Positions 26,341 through 35,980 are shown, counted from the stretch's first letter. The stretch is DNA of 61,174 nucleotides from Fulvivirga lutimaris (GCF_009711525.1 NZ_SMLV01000432.1:3821-64994), one strand, 5' to 3'. Translations and numbers: made by a program. Notes: generated by a model not told the origin, from the letters alone.

Positions 26341-26931
26341 CTAACTTGGCAGTGCCATAAAGAACATAAATAGAGCTATATAACCGATGACCAGAAATAT
26401 GGCGTGGATTACTTTGTTCTTATGAAAATATGCGGCACCTGCTGCTAAAAGGACTCCAAAGCCTCTTATGAGATTTTGCACTAAAACATTACCAATGTCC
26501 GGATAGACAAAGGAACTAATAATGGTGAATACAAAATACAAAGAGAATAACCCGAATAGGTATCGCGTATTATCGTAGAAATATTCTCTCAGGTCGTATT
26601 TGTCCTTGCTGGTTTTGAAATCTGGAAAGAGAATAACGCTTATAATATAGAATAAGAATATAGGTACAAGAGAGTAGAAGAAATAGAAAATACTCTCATT
26701 AATCAGTCTTGTTCTAGGCCAAATACCCCACCAATTTTGGATAAATAATGTAAAAGCAAAAATTGTCCAAAGCGTGTGCTGCCAATATGCTTTTACGCGC
26801 CTTCTATTTTTGATGATTGCTCCCCATCCTTGAAAGTACTCTGCACCTACATAACCAAATATGATAGCACTGAATACAGTTAGGTATTCAGTATGGGTAA
26901 ATCCTTCAATTATTTTGGGCATTCTATCCAT
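26341..26931 (-). CDS. Membrane protein of unknown function
   Basis: A 196-residue protein with about five or six hydrophobic segments (near residues 15-30, 48-66, 80-100, 124-144, 152-165 and 175-193). A conserved-looking motif GYVGAEYFQGWGAIIKNRRR follows the first segment. I do not recognise the family. It lies between recN (23 bases upstream) and the DASS transporter (6 bases downstream) on the same strand, so it may belong to either unit. A role with the transporter is only a guess from adjacency. Confidence 0.7.
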   Translation of the reverse strand: MDRMPKIIEGFTHTEYLTVFSAIIFGYVGAEYFQGWGAIIKNRRRVKAYWQHTLWTIFAFTLFIQNWWGIWPRTRLINESIFYFFYSLVPIFLFYIISVILFPDFKTSKDKYDLREYFYDNTRYLFGLFSLYFVFTIISSFVYPDIGNVLVQNLIRGFGVLLAAGAAYFHKNKVIHAIFLVIGYIALFMFFMALPS

Positions 26932-26954
26932 AACAACCTGTATTATACAAAAAA

Positions 26955-28610
26955 TTAAGTAGACTGCATGAGTTCTTTCGCATTTTCAAACGCGATATTT
27001 GATGGCTGGTCGCCCCCTATCATCTTGGCTATTTCTGTAACGCGATCTTCACCTTGCAATTCTCTTATTTTACTAACTGCCTTGGCACTTGAGTTGTCTT
27101 TAAAAACAAAATAATGCTGGTCGCCTTTGGCAGCAATTTGTGGCAAATGGCTTATGGTAATAATCTGATGATTTTGTGCCATTTTCTTCATCAAACCACC
27201 CATTTTAATGGCTATTTCTCCACTGACACCTGTATCTATTTCATCAAATATTACTGTTGGAAGCGATACTTTTTCAGCGAGGATATATTTAATGCAGAAC
27301 ATTACTCTGGAAAATTCTCCACCTGAGGCCACTTTTGCTAACTCTTGAGGTGCTATACCTTTATTGGCACTGAATAAGATACTTATTTCATCAGATCCTG
27401 AAGCTTCCAGTTCAATCTGCTTCCTTTCTATTTGTACGGTAGCATCACCAATGCCTACCTCTTTCAGCAAAGACATCAGCTGAGTGCTAAGCTTAGAGAA
27501 ACAAGCTGTTCGTTTTTTTGACAACTGTTCTGCAAGTGATTGTGTCTCTTTAAGTAATCTTTCTTTTTCTGAAGTAGCGTTGGCTATTTCATCCTCCAAA
27601 TTCATGGTTCTTTCTACCTTATGCTGAAGCTCGCTTTGAATTTGCAAAAGGCTACTAATATCAAGCACACCATGTTTTTGCTGGAGCTGATAAATGCTAC
27701 TGAGTCTTTCTTGTGCTATTTCAGCTTCTTCAGGGTTAAAGCTTACTTTCTCTTCTTCCTTCTCTACTTCTCCAGCGATATCATTAAGTTCAATCAATGC
27801 ACTTTCCAACCTGTCGTGAAGGTTCTTGTAGGTGTCACCATACTTGGCAAGATTGGTAAATAATGCACGCACCTGCTGTAAACCAGAAGTTGTTGCATAT
27901 TCTCCTTGTGATAGTATTTCTATGGTCTGGTTAAGCTTCAGTTTAATTTCTTCAGCATGCTCCATAAGCCGAACCGTTTCTTCAAGCGATTCCTGTTCGT
28001 CTTCTTTGAGATTGGCTTTAACCAGCTCATCAAGTAAGAAGGTATTGTATTCAGCTTCTTTTTTTGCATTGGCACTCTCATCTTCTAAAATTTGAAGCTT
28101 TTGCAGTGACTGCTTATATAATTGAAAGGACCGGTTGTATTCAGCTCTCAGTTGTAATGTGCCAGCATACACATCCACAAACTTTAGCTGAAAGCTATTT
28201 TTACCTAATTGAAGTGTTTCATGCTGAGAATGAACGTCCATCAATTTGACTCCTAATTTCTTTAGGATATCAAGGGTTACAGGGGTGTCGTTAACGAAAG
28301 CACGTGACTTGCCTGATGGGCTAATTTCCCTTCTTATTATTGTATTAGCTTCGTAGTCAAGGTCTTCTTTGCTGAATACATTTTTAAGATTATAATTGCT
28401 GATCTCAAATAGCCCCTCAATAACGCATTTAACATTTTCATCTAGCAAAGCTTTGGTATCTGCTCTATTACCAAGCAACAACCCAACGGCACCGAGCATA
28501 ATAGATTTACCAGCTCCGGTCTCCCCGGTTATAATATTGAGGTTATCAGAAGGAGAGATGTTCAGCTCCTGAATTAGTGCATAATTTTTAATCGAAAGAT
28601 GTTTGAGCAT
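26955..28610 (-). CDS. recN: DNA repair ATPase RecN
   Basis: A 551-residue SMC-like ATPase involved in double-strand break repair. The Walker A loop GETGAGKS is at residues 29-36, a long coiled-coil region spans about 150-370 with a break, and the C-terminal half has the ABC signature LAKVASGGEFSRVMFC and Walker B PTVIFDEIDTGVSG. The length matches RecN. Its ATG follows the stop codon of the small upstream gene directly (TAGATG), so it is translated as part of the bamD-rpoZ-coaBC-porD operon. Confidence 0.96.
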   Translation of the reverse strand: MLKHLSIKNYALIQELNISPSDNLNIITGETGAGKSIMLGAVGLLLGNRADTKALLDENVKCVIEGLFEISNYNLKNVFSKEDLDYEANTIIRREISPSGKSRAFVNDTPVTLDILKKLGVKLMDVHSQHETLQLGKNSFQLKFVDVYAGTLQLRAEYNRSFQLYKQSLQKLQILEDESANAKKEAEYNTFLLDELVKANLKEDEQESLEETVRLMEHAEEIKLKLNQTIEILSQGEYATTSGLQQVRALFTNLAKYGDTYKNLHDRLESALIELNDIAGEVEKEEEKVSFNPEEAEIAQERLSSIYQLQQKHGVLDISSLLQIQSELQHKVERTMNLEDEIANATSEKERLLKETQSLAEQLSKKRTACFSKLSTQLMSLLKEVGIGDATVQIERKQIELEASGSDEISILFSANKGIAPQELAKVASGGEFSRVMFCIKYILAEKVSLPTVIFDEIDTGVSGEIAIKMGGLMKKMAQNHQIITISHLPQIAAKGDQHYFVFKDNSSAKAVSKIRELQGEDRVTEIAKMIGGDQPSNIAFENAKELMQST

Positions 28611-28835
28611 CTATGCGTTGAGGTCTATGATTATTTCAGCAATATTTTCTAAATCCGCTTTTTGACTTGCATTTCGCATGTTTCTATAAGCAATTTCGTT
28701 GTTAGAAATTGAAGTTGCCAGAGCGAAAGACACCTGTCCGTTGCGGAATACAATATTAACTTTTTTGCCTGTAATTTCTGAGGCGTTGTCCAAGATGCTT
28801 TTTATTGAGTTATATCTGACAAGACGCTTAGCCAT
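28611..28835 (-). CDS. Small conserved-context protein before recN
   Basis: A 74-residue basic protein without a signal peptide or membrane segment, predicted to mix helix and strand. I do not recognise a family. It sits 5 bases after porD and directly abuts recN, in the same operon as bamD, rpoZ and coaBC, so it is almost surely a real gene. Residues such as KKVNIVFRNGQVSFA suggest a small nucleic-acid-binding or adaptor protein, but that is a guess. Confidence 0.72.
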   Translation of the reverse strand: MAKRLVRYNSIKSILDNASEITGKKVNIVFRNGQVSFALATSISNNEIAYRNMRNASQKADLENIAEIIIDLNA

Positions 28836-28840
28836 TTGTC

Positions 28841-29743
28841 TTATTTAATGATCTTTTCATAATCACCACTCTTTGATGGATCAACGGCAACGAGGATGTC
28901 ATAGGCCTCTCTTCTTACCTGGATATTGCCTTCAGAGAATATGTTGATAAGCTCGTCTTTTTTGGCATCAAGAAATGATATTACTAAAATAGAGTTGGGG
29001 AATGAAGTCTTTACTTTTCGTAATTCTCTAAGAACCTCAAGAATCAATTTTCTACTGTTATCTGGGTCTTTTTCAAAATTGTCTAATGCCAGTCTATGAT
29101 ATTTGTAAAATCCTCTTCTTAAAGGTTGAATCTGCTGGTTGGTCAAGTTCTCCATCAACCAGTACCGGTTCCTTGTGCTTCCCAGAGCATCCCATCCCGG
29201 TCTGTTTGCTTGCTGAGCATTATTAACAACATTCTGTGCCTTTTGAATATATTCAGTTCCTCCCAACTCACTGAAAGAATCGTAATCAAGGCCCAATATT
29301 ATATAACAATAGTATGCTAGTAGAGAAGTGAGGTTGGTGATGTAGCTGTTGTCATTAAACTCCAAAGGCTGTGACTCTATGTAATCAAATTGCCAGTCTC
29401 TATCTGCAAAATTTAGTAGTATCGATTCATAATTAGAATTGTAAATAGGTCTGGCAGATTGTACCTGAACATTGGCCTCATAAACCCCAATGGTTTTAGG
29501 GTTTTGAAGTGTGATAATTATATTAACATTTATCTTTTCAAAACTCTCATAGGTATCATCAGTCCATTGTCTGGAGTTTACAAATTGAGCAAAAGCCGTC
29601 TCCATGTCTTTGAATACTCCACGGTCTGATGACTGTACCTGATCCGCATTAACCGTAACTCTACAGTTGAACTCTTGCCCAAATGCATTGAGCCCAAGAA
29701 AAATAAAGAATATGGATAGGAGATTATTTTGCAAGTGTATCAA
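28841..29743 (-). CDS. porD: PorD/DUF4835 family, type IX secretion-associated protein
   Basis: A 300-residue exported protein with a signal peptide ending near AFGQ (residue 22). The start region EFNCRVTVNADQVQSSDRGVFKDMETAFAQFVNSRQWTDD is typical of the DUF4835 family, named PorD in the Porphyromonas type IX secretion literature. The family is found next to coaBC and recN throughout Bacteroidota, as here. Its start overlaps coaBC by 20 bases. Its exact job in secretion is not established. Its presence agrees with the T9SS sorting domains on two proteins in this window. Confidence 0.82.
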   Translation of the reverse strand: MIHLQNNLLSIFFIFLGLNAFGQEFNCRVTVNADQVQSSDRGVFKDMETAFAQFVNSRQWTDDTYESFEKINVNIIITLQNPKTIGVYEANVQVQSARPIYNSNYESILLNFADRDWQFDYIESQPLEFNDNSYITNLTSLLAYYCYIILGLDYDSFSELGGTEYIQKAQNVVNNAQQANRPGWDALGSTRNRYWLMENLTNQQIQPLRRGFYKYHRLALDNFEKDPDNSRKLILEVLRELRKVKTSFPNSILVISFLDAKKDELINIFSEGNIQVRREAYDILVAVDPSKSGDYEKIIK

Positions 29744-30923
29744 TTATAGAATTCACAATATCTGAAGCAACCTTTTGCTTACTCTTTAACTCAAATTCTG
29801 TAATATTATTTTGTTTGTCGATTATTGAGACCTTATTGGTGTCATGTCCGAAACCAGCTCCATTATCGTTTAATGAGTTAAGTACAATGAGATCAAAGTT
29901 CTTGGCTTCTATCTTCTTTTTGGCATTAACTTTCTCATTCTCTGTTTCTAGAGCAAAGCCGATATTTATTTGGCCGTTCTTTTTGAGTTTGCCTAGCTCG
30001 AATGCAATGTCGAAAGTCTTGACAAGTTCCAAGGCCATTTCATTACCACTCTTTTTAATCTTCTGATCAGCCTTCACTTTTGGTCTATAATCTGCTACAG
30101 CTGCTGATAGTACAGTAATGTCGGAGTTTTGATAATGCTCCTTGCATTTTAAAAACATATCTTCCGCAGACGTAACTGGATGCAGATTAATATTAGCATG
30201 CGTTTTTTTCTGTACCGTTGGGCCACTTACAAGTTCAACCTCAGCACCCTCATTGGCCATGGCCTCAGCTATGGCAAAACCCATTTTACCTGTAGAGTGA
30301 TTTCCGATAAACCGAACGGGGTCCAGAGCTTCGTAAGTAGGTCCAGCCGTTATCAAAACTTTTTTGCCTGTCAATCTTCCCGTAGAAAAATGTTTCTCCA
30401 AAGCATTTACTAATTCTTCAGGTTCTTGCATTCTACCAGCACCTACAAGGCCGCTGGCCAATTCGCCACTTGCTACATCTAAGATTGTATTGCCATAGGA
30501 GATAAGTTTTTCAAGATTATCCTGAGTGCTCTTATGGGCATACATGTCCAAGTCCATAGCTGGAGCTACAAATACAGGGCATTTTGCGGACAGGTAAGTA
30601 GCAAGCAATAAATTGTCGCAATAGCCATTGGCCATTTTAGCTATTGTATTGGCACTAGCAGGAGCGATCAAAATAAGATCCGCCCAAAGCCCAAGGTCTA
30701 CATGATTATGCCATTCTCCAGTGTCGCTGTTACTAAATTTGTTGTAAACAGGATTTTTAGAAAGTGTGGAGAGTGTAAGTGGGGTGATAAAACCAAGTGC
30801 AGCGTCCGTCATTATAACACGAACCTCTGCACCTTCTTTGATAAGTAAACGAACAATCAGTGCGGATTTATATGCCGCAATACTTCCACATACTCCCAAT
30901 ATTATTTTCTTACCGCGGAGCAT
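29724..30923 (-). CDS. coaBC: Bifunctional phosphopantothenoylcysteine decarboxylase/synthetase
   Basis: A 399-residue fusion that carries out two steps of coenzyme A synthesis. The N-terminal flavoprotein decarboxylase shows GVCGSIAAYKS and the PAMDLDMY active-site region; the C-terminal synthetase shows ITAGPTYEALDPVRFIGNHSTGKMG and the AAVADYRPK motif. Length and domain order are standard. It starts 11 bases after rpoZ and overlaps porD at its 3' end, in the conserved Bacteroidota order. Confidence 0.96.
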   Translation of the reverse strand: MLRGKKIILGVCGSIAAYKSALIVRLLIKEGAEVRVIMTDAALGFITPLTLSTLSKNPVYNKFSNSDTGEWHNHVDLGLWADLILIAPASANTIAKMANGYCDNLLLATYLSAKCPVFVAPAMDLDMYAHKSTQDNLEKLISYGNTILDVASGELASGLVGAGRMQEPEELVNALEKHFSTGRLTGKKVLITAGPTYEALDPVRFIGNHSTGKMGFAIAEAMANEGAEVELVSGPTVQKKTHANINLHPVTSAEDMFLKCKEHYQNSDITVLSAAVADYRPKVKADQKIKKSGNEMALELVKTFDIAFELGKLKKNGQINIGFALETENEKVNAKKKIEAKNFDLIVLNSLNDNGAGFGHDTNKVSIIDKQNNITEFELKSKQKVASDIVNSIIDTLAK

Positions 30924-30934
30924 GTGATAACTGA

Positions 30935-31258
30935 TTAAAGTTCTAATTTATTTTCTTCTGCTTCTCTATGTCTGTAACTCACTTTGTCTTCTACAAATTC
31001 TTCGATAGCTACATTAGTAGACTTAGGAAGTCTTTCATAGAATTTAGAGATTTCAATCTGCTCTCTGTTTTCGAAGATTTCTTCAAGGTTGTCAACAGTA
31101 GAGGCAAATTCCGCAAGTTTAGAGTTCAACTCTTCTTTAACGTTTACCGCTATTTGACGAGCTCTTTTAGAGATAACCACAATCGATTCGTACACATTGC
31201 CAGTTTTTTCGGCAATCTTATCCATATCTCTTGTTTCAATTGATGCTTGAATAGCCAT
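30935..31258 (-). CDS. rpoZ: RNA polymerase omega subunit, Bacteroidota type
   Basis: A 107-residue protein matching the long Bacteroidota omega: ETRDMDKIAEKTGNVYESIVVISKRARQIAVNVKEEL is the core that binds the beta' subunit. It lies 12 bases after bamD and 11 bases before coaBC. The neighbourhood bamD-rpoZ-coaBC is a recurring order in this phylum and supports the call. Confidence 0.92.
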   Translation of the reverse strand: MAIQASIETRDMDKIAEKTGNVYESIVVISKRARQIAVNVKEELNSKLAEFASTVDNLEEIFENREQIEISKFYERLPKSTNVAIEEFVEDKVSYRHREAEENKLEL

Positions 31259-31270
31259 ATTATTATTTAT

Positions 31271-32083
31271 TTACTTTTTTGCTAGTTGATTTACTTTCTC
31301 CAAACTACTGCCATAGCGTTTGTCTGCTTCCTTAAGATATTCACTATTAGGATAGTCATCAAGGAATTGTAGATAGAATTGATTTGCAACTCTATAACGC
31401 TCCAGTTGTTTAGAACTTATACTTTTTTCGGCCAACCTAAATTGAGCCATGAATTTCAAAAATGCAATTTCTTCATTGTATTCAGAGTCTGGGAAGTCAT
31501 TGGCAAAGCTTTCGAATGCTACAATAGATGCTTTGAAATACTCAAGCTTGTAATATTGCTTTGCATTTGCGTAAGCCTTTTCTTCCAGTTTAACCTGAAT
31601 CTCGTTTATAACTTTTGCCGCATCCTCTCTGAACTTACTATTAGGATATTTGTTCATGAAATTCTGCATCGCTATCACTGCTTCTATACTAGAAGTCTGG
31701 TCAAGGTTATATGCTGGCGAATTAGCATACAGCGAATATGCATGCATGTATCTGGCCTCTTGAGAAAACTCACTTCTTCCATAAGTTTCGTAAAATACCT
31801 TGAAATGGTGAGCTGCAAGAAGATAGAATTCCTGATAATAATGAGCGTAGGCATAAAATAGCTGTACTTTTTCACCTTCAGGCAAACCTCTTACAATAGG
31901 TAGAATTTGTTCAAACAAAATGCTGGAACGATAGTAATCCTTATTTTCATAATAATTAATGGCCGCATCGTACTTAACACGCCAATCCTGACTTTTTTCA
32001 ATTTTTCTGAATTTGCTACATGAAGCCAGTAAAAAAATGAAAATAGCAATAAAAAAATAGTGGAAATACCCCTGTTTCAACAT
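31271..32083 (-). CDS. bamD: Outer membrane protein assembly factor BamD
   Basis: A 270-residue lipoprotein with lipobox LASC (C22) and five TPR-like helical repeats, the fold of BamD, which helps BamA insert outer-membrane barrels. The motif YENKDYYRSSILFEQILP marks the first repeat. It is the first gene of an operon with rpoZ, coaBC, porD, a small gene and recN. A good promoter lies immediately upstream, giving a transcript with almost no leader. Confidence 0.92.
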   Translation of the reverse strand: MLKQGYFHYFFIAIFIFLLASCSKFRKIEKSQDWRVKYDAAINYYENKDYYRSSILFEQILPIVRGLPEGEKVQLFYAYAHYYQEFYLLAAHHFKVFYETYGRSEFSQEARYMHAYSLYANSPAYNLDQTSSIEAVIAMQNFMNKYPNSKFREDAAKVINEIQVKLEEKAYANAKQYYKLEYFKASIVAFESFANDFPDSEYNEEIAFLKFMAQFRLAEKSISSKQLERYRVANQFYLQFLDDYPNSEYLKEADKRYGSSLEKVNQLAKK

Positions 32084-32090
32084 AAGCCTG

Positions 32091-32121
32091 CAAATATAGG
32101 TCAGTAATTACTAATAATCAA
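32091..32121 (-). promoter_or_regulatory. Promoter of the bamD-recN operon
   Basis: On the minus strand TTG (32121-32119), then 20 bases, then TATATTTG (32098-32091) match the Bacteroidota housekeeping pattern closely. The box ends only 7 bases before the bamD ATG, so the mRNA should start within a few bases of the start codon. Confidence 0.6.
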
Positions 32122-32176
32122 CAAGTGATGACTTACTGTTAAACATCATAAGTATAGAAATTATTTCACTAGAGAC

Positions 32177-32893
32177 TTATTTTCTTATAATAAGCTTATG
32201 AGTGATCACACCGTCATTATCGATGTAGAGTGTGTAGAAGTATACGCCTGGGTTAAACTCGTCTGCATTTATCTTGAGTTTGCTCTCAAATGGTGCCAAA
32301 ACATACTCTCCAACCACACTGCCTAGCACATTATGCAAAACAACCTTGGCGTTGGTGTTATCATTGATTAATTCATAATCAATGATAGCATATTCTGTAA
32401 CTGGGTTTGGGTAGATGTCTTTTAATTTAACATCGGGAGATGAATAAAGGATTTTACCCTCATTATCTTCTTCAATGGTATAATTAACTTCATACTCAAC
32501 AGCTTCGGCAGGATTGTCTCTGTTGTATATTAAATACTTCACTGAACTAATTCCCGGTACTAAGCCGGCTTCTAAAACACTTTCGAGTTTTAGTGAAGTT
32601 TCACTTGCAGATAAGCGTTTTGATATTGGTAATATGTCCTGAGTACTTGGCTGACATTGACCATCCCAACAGAAATAGGTGGTTTGACTTGTGCCAATGA
32701 CTTTATCCAAACGTTTCACAACGAGTTGAATAGGTCTGTCTGATAAGTTTTTAATTGGAATTTGAGCTACTATTTTCTCACCAACTTTGCCCTTGAAGAT
32801 TTCTGTTGTCTCAGCAACCTCGAAATTCTGAGCTTGTAAACACAAGCCTGAAATTAGGATTAAAACCGCTGAAAAAAACATTTTCATAATCAA
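32177..32893 (-). CDS. Exported protein with T9SS C-terminal sorting domain
   Basis: A 238-residue protein with a signal peptide ending near LQAQ (residue 22), an N-terminal immunoglobulin-like beta domain (about 23-145) and a type A T9SS tail from DIYPNPVTEYAIIDYEL to the end (HKLIIRK). The N-terminal domain contains FCWDGQC, where two cysteines could form a disulphide after export. The domain resembles the DUF1573-like beta sandwiches in layout only; I do not assign it. The product should reach the cell surface. It is in the bamD orientation, with a 93-base gap, and is probably a separate unit. Confidence 0.82.
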   Translation of the reverse strand: MIMKMFFSAVLILISGLCLQAQNFEVAETTEIFKGKVGEKIVAQIPIKNLSDRPIQLVVKRLDKVIGTSQTTYFCWDGQCQPSTQDILPISKRLSASETSLKLESVLEAGLVPGISSVKYLIYNRDNPAEAVEYEVNYTIEEDNEGKILYSSPDVKLKDIYPNPVTEYAIIDYELINDNTNAKVVLHNVLGSVVGEYVLAPFESKLKINADEFNPGVYFYTLYIDNDGVITHKLIIRK

Positions 32894-32998
32894 GTCATCA
32901 TCAAAAGCTTACAATAGTTTTTAAACTGATAGGTAAGTTAATAAAAAAACCTAAAAATTAATACTGATTTATAGGATTTTAGTAACCTTTTTTTGAAT

Positions 32999-34609
32999 CT
33001 AATTCTTTTTCTCAATTTTCGACTTCAAAACCTCCTTTTTGTTAACCTGTTGCGTGTTCACAGGAGGCGAATTGTCAATTTCAACTTCTGCTTTATCAAG
33101 TAGCTTCATCTCCTCTAAAGTTGGTTTTTCCTCAATCCGCCATGCAAATCCACTAAGTTTTTTGTCTGGTTCTTTTAGCTCATGTGGAGGAATAAATGAG
33201 GCATCAGGATTCACATAAAATGATACATTGTCAGCTTTGTTCGCTTTAAAGTTGATGACCATATCGCTGCAAAAAATCTTATTCATCCCCATGAGTGCAG
33301 TCTCTTCATCATTTAGAGCAAAAAACAAGCTTTCACCATTTCCATATACGTTTACTTTATTAATACTACCATTATTAAATCTGGCTACCATCTTCCTACC
33401 CTTTACCTGGTTGAAATTATCGATACTATCAGTAGAAACCACGTAGGAATTTTCATTCATATTTAAACGATCAATAGTGCCTTGGTTAATTAAAACATTT
33501 ATTGAATCAGCAGTCAATTGATTCCCAGAAGTCCATAGAACGGGATCCTGATAGAAGAATAAAGTAGAGTCAGCAGTTATATATGATAAGGAGTCTGACT
33601 TACCTTGTAAATCAGACTTAAAAATACGCACGTTTTTATAAGCTAGTACTCGCTCTTTGGTTGGATCTTTATTCTCAATAGCCATCAAAGTATCAGCAGT
33701 TAAGAATAGTGTGTCAAGCCCCATTACTTTTTTCATAAGCGCATTGCCATAAACTTTAGCTATGCCTTTGTCCTTTTGATACAAGCTGTAATCGCCTGTT
33801 ATAATTACATCCTGCTCCTTGCTCACCATTTTTACATCTCCTGTGGCGCTATATAGTTTTTTAAGGTCATCTAAGAGAAGTCTTTTACCTGTAAGAATGT
33901 AAGATTCTGTTTCAACCTCACCATCCGCCAGATCGGACCTTCGAATATTGGTATTGTATTCTCCTTCTTCATAATAGAATTGGTTGCCTTCCACATCTGT
34001 AAGCTCTGTATAGTCCCGGAAGTAAACAATATTAGTTTTAGTATGATATTGAAGCGTATCAGACTTAAGTGTATAATCTGGGTTTTTGCCAACAACATCT
34101 TTTTTGAAAGATGCCATATTAGTATTCACCTGATAGTAGCCCTTGTTACTTGTTAATACATTGGTTGAGTCCACCAATCGGCCGCCATTAAAATATTTGG
34201 CTTGCTGCCGATTTCTGTCATAATCAAGAAAGTCAGTATAGAGTGTTACACTTTTTAGCTTTTTAAAAACCACATTTTCACGCAATTCTGCTTTCTTATT
34301 ATCACCGTTATAATTCAGTCTTTTGGCGGTTATTGTTATAGAATCACCTTCCGTAATTCTAACTCTACCAAAAGCTCTAACAAGATTTTCTTTCTTGAAA
34401 AGAATTGCCGAGTCGCAGTAAATGGTCGTTTCGTTTTGTTCAAAAACTACATTTCCAACAAAGCGATCAAAGCGTTTTCCACTTTGATCTATGCCACCTA
34501 CCAGCTTATCTGCCTTCTTTAGCTTTACCTTCTTTTGAGCATTAGCACTAAAGCATAAGCCCAAGGTTAATAAAACAACTAATGGATATTTTATGATTAA
34601 TTTTATCAT
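32999..34609 (-). CDS. OstA-like protein (LptA/LptD N-domain fold)
   Basis: A 536-residue exported protein with a signal peptide ending near ANAQ (residue 24). The rest is a repeated beta pattern typical of the OstA/LptA jellyroll family, seen in short strands such as GNVVFEQNETTIYCDSAILF and GRVRITEGDSITITAKRLNY. LptA-type domains form a periplasmic bridge for lipopolysaccharide, and a long OstA_2-type version is common in Bacteroidota. No beta-barrel LptD region is present. It starts 45 bases from the divergent tilS gene. Confidence 0.82.
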   Translation of the reverse strand: MIKLIIKYPLVVLLTLGLCFSANAQKKVKLKKADKLVGGIDQSGKRFDRFVGNVVFEQNETTIYCDSAILFKKENLVRAFGRVRITEGDSITITAKRLNYNGDNKKAELRENVVFKKLKSVTLYTDFLDYDRNRQQAKYFNGGRLVDSTNVLTSNKGYYQVNTNMASFKKDVVGKNPDYTLKSDTLQYHTKTNIVYFRDYTELTDVEGNQFYYEEGEYNTNIRRSDLADGEVETESYILTGKRLLLDDLKKLYSATGDVKMVSKEQDVIITGDYSLYQKDKGIAKVYGNALMKKVMGLDTLFLTADTLMAIENKDPTKERVLAYKNVRIFKSDLQGKSDSLSYITADSTLFFYQDPVLWTSGNQLTADSINVLINQGTIDRLNMNENSYVVSTDSIDNFNQVKGRKMVARFNNGSINKVNVYGNGESLFFALNDEETALMGMNKIFCSDMVINFKANKADNVSFYVNPDASFIPPHELKEPDKKLSGFAWRIEEKPTLEEMKLLDKAEVEIDNSPPVNTQQVNKKEVLKSKIEKKN

Positions 34610-34625
34610 GTTTGTAATTCTGTTG

Positions 34626-34633
34626 CAAAACTA
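34626..34633 (-). promoter_or_regulatory. Candidate -7 promoter box of the ostA-like gene
   Basis: TAGTTTTG on the minus strand matches TAnnTTTG and lies 16 bases before the ATG, inside the 45-base gap shared with tilS. A TTG at the right distance is not evident. Confidence 0.35.
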
Positions 34634-34654
34634 ATTAAAAAGTTACGCTCCTCT

Positions 34655-35980
34655 ATGTTAAAAGAGTTTTTAGCAGTTGTCGAAAAACACAAATTGTTTA
34701 CCCCTAATGAGAAGTTATTGGTTGCGGTTAGTGGCGGGATAGACTCAATGGTTCTGTTAGATTTGCTTAAGAAAGGCGGATTTAGTGTCACAGTAGCACA
34801 TTGCAACTTTAAGCTCCGTAGCTCTGATAGTGATGGTGATGAAAAGTTTGTGAAAGACACTTCTGAAAGCTTGGGATTTAATTGTTTAACTGAATCTTTT
34901 GATACCAAAAAGTATGCCACGGATAACTCAATTTCTACTCAAATGGCAGCCAGAGAATTACGCTATACTTGGTTTGATGAATTAATGGATAAACAGGGTT
35001 TTGACTATCTGATTACTGCTCATCACTTAAATGATAGTATTGAGACTTCAATATTCAATTTTGTCAAAGGAACTGGTGTTGCTGGCCTCCGAGGTATCCT
35101 TATTAGGAATGATCAATTGGTCAGGCCAATGTTGGAATTTACCAAGCAAGAAGTGCTGGACTATGCTGAGAATATTAAAATTCAGTGGCGGGAGGATGTA
35201 AGTAACAGTAGCACAGCATACAAGCGTAATTTTATCAGAAAGAAAGTAGTTCCGCTGTTAAAGGAAATCAATCCTTCACTAGAGTCATCCTTTTTAGTTA
35301 CTGCTAAGCGTTTGCAATCACTTGAGTCTTTGCTGGAGAAACAGATTTTAGAATTTAAAAAAGCTTTTGAAATAGAAGGCGATCATCTTTTTATTAAGAA
35401 GTCGCAATTTCAAAAACAAGAATGGGTTGTTCTTGAAAGTGTTTTAAAGGAATATGGATTTAATCATGATCACCTGCAGAATACACTGGATATCTTAAGT
35501 GAAGATGTGCTTTCAGGCAAGCAATTTGAGTCCAGTTCTCACTTCATGAATATTGATAGGGACCACATCATAATCTCTCCTAAGTTAGAAAACGATGATT
35601 TGCCGGTAGAAATCCAGCAGGATGGGAATGGGTTTTTAAATGGGTTGACTATAAGTGGTAAAGTTAGCGATGACCTATCATATTCAATTGATTCTCAAGT
35701 GGCTAAGCTAGATTTTGACCTACTTAAGTTCCCTTTAAGGTTGCGTTATTGGAGGGAAGGCGACAGGTTTCAACCTTTGGGAATGAAGGGCAAAAAAAAG
35801 CTAAGTGATTTTATGATAGATGCGAAAATTCCTCTAAACTTGAAAAAGCGCGTAATGGTGTTGCTTTCTGAAAATAAGATAGTTTGGGTAGTAGGTCATA
35901 GAATAGACGAAAGGTTTAAAATTACTCCCAGTACCAAAAAAGCGTATAGCCTAGAAATAGCACATGATCAATCCATTTAA
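34655..35980 (+). CDS. tilS: tRNA(Ile)-lysidine synthetase
   Basis: A 441-residue ATP-pyrophosphatase that modifies the wobble C34 of tRNA-Ile(CAU) to lysidine so that it reads AUA. The P-loop SGGIDS is at residues 26-31, followed by VTVAHCNFKLR and TAHHLNDSIET; the C-terminal domain has LRYWREGDRFQPLGMKGKKKLSDFMIDAKIP. Length and domains are those of the long TilS type. Its end overlaps the next gene by 17 bases. It is divergent from the OstA-like gene. Confidence 0.96.
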   Translation: MLKEFLAVVEKHKLFTPNEKLLVAVSGGIDSMVLLDLLKKGGFSVTVAHCNFKLRSSDSDGDEKFVKDTSESLGFNCLTESFDTKKYATDNSISTQMAARELRYTWFDELMDKQGFDYLITAHHLNDSIETSIFNFVKGTGVAGLRGILIRNDQLVRPMLEFTKQEVLDYAENIKIQWREDVSNSSTAYKRNFIRKKVVPLLKEINPSLESSFLVTAKRLQSLESLLEKQILEFKKAFEIEGDHLFIKKSQFQKQEWVVLESVLKEYGFNHDHLQNTLDILSEDVLSGKQFESSSHFMNIDRDHIIISPKLENDDLPVEIQQDGNGFLNGLTISGKVSDDLSYSIDSQVAKLDFDLLKFPLRLRYWREGDRFQPLGMKGKKKLSDFMIDAKIPLNLKKRVMVLLSENKIVWVVGHRIDERFKITPSTKKAYSLEIAHDQSI

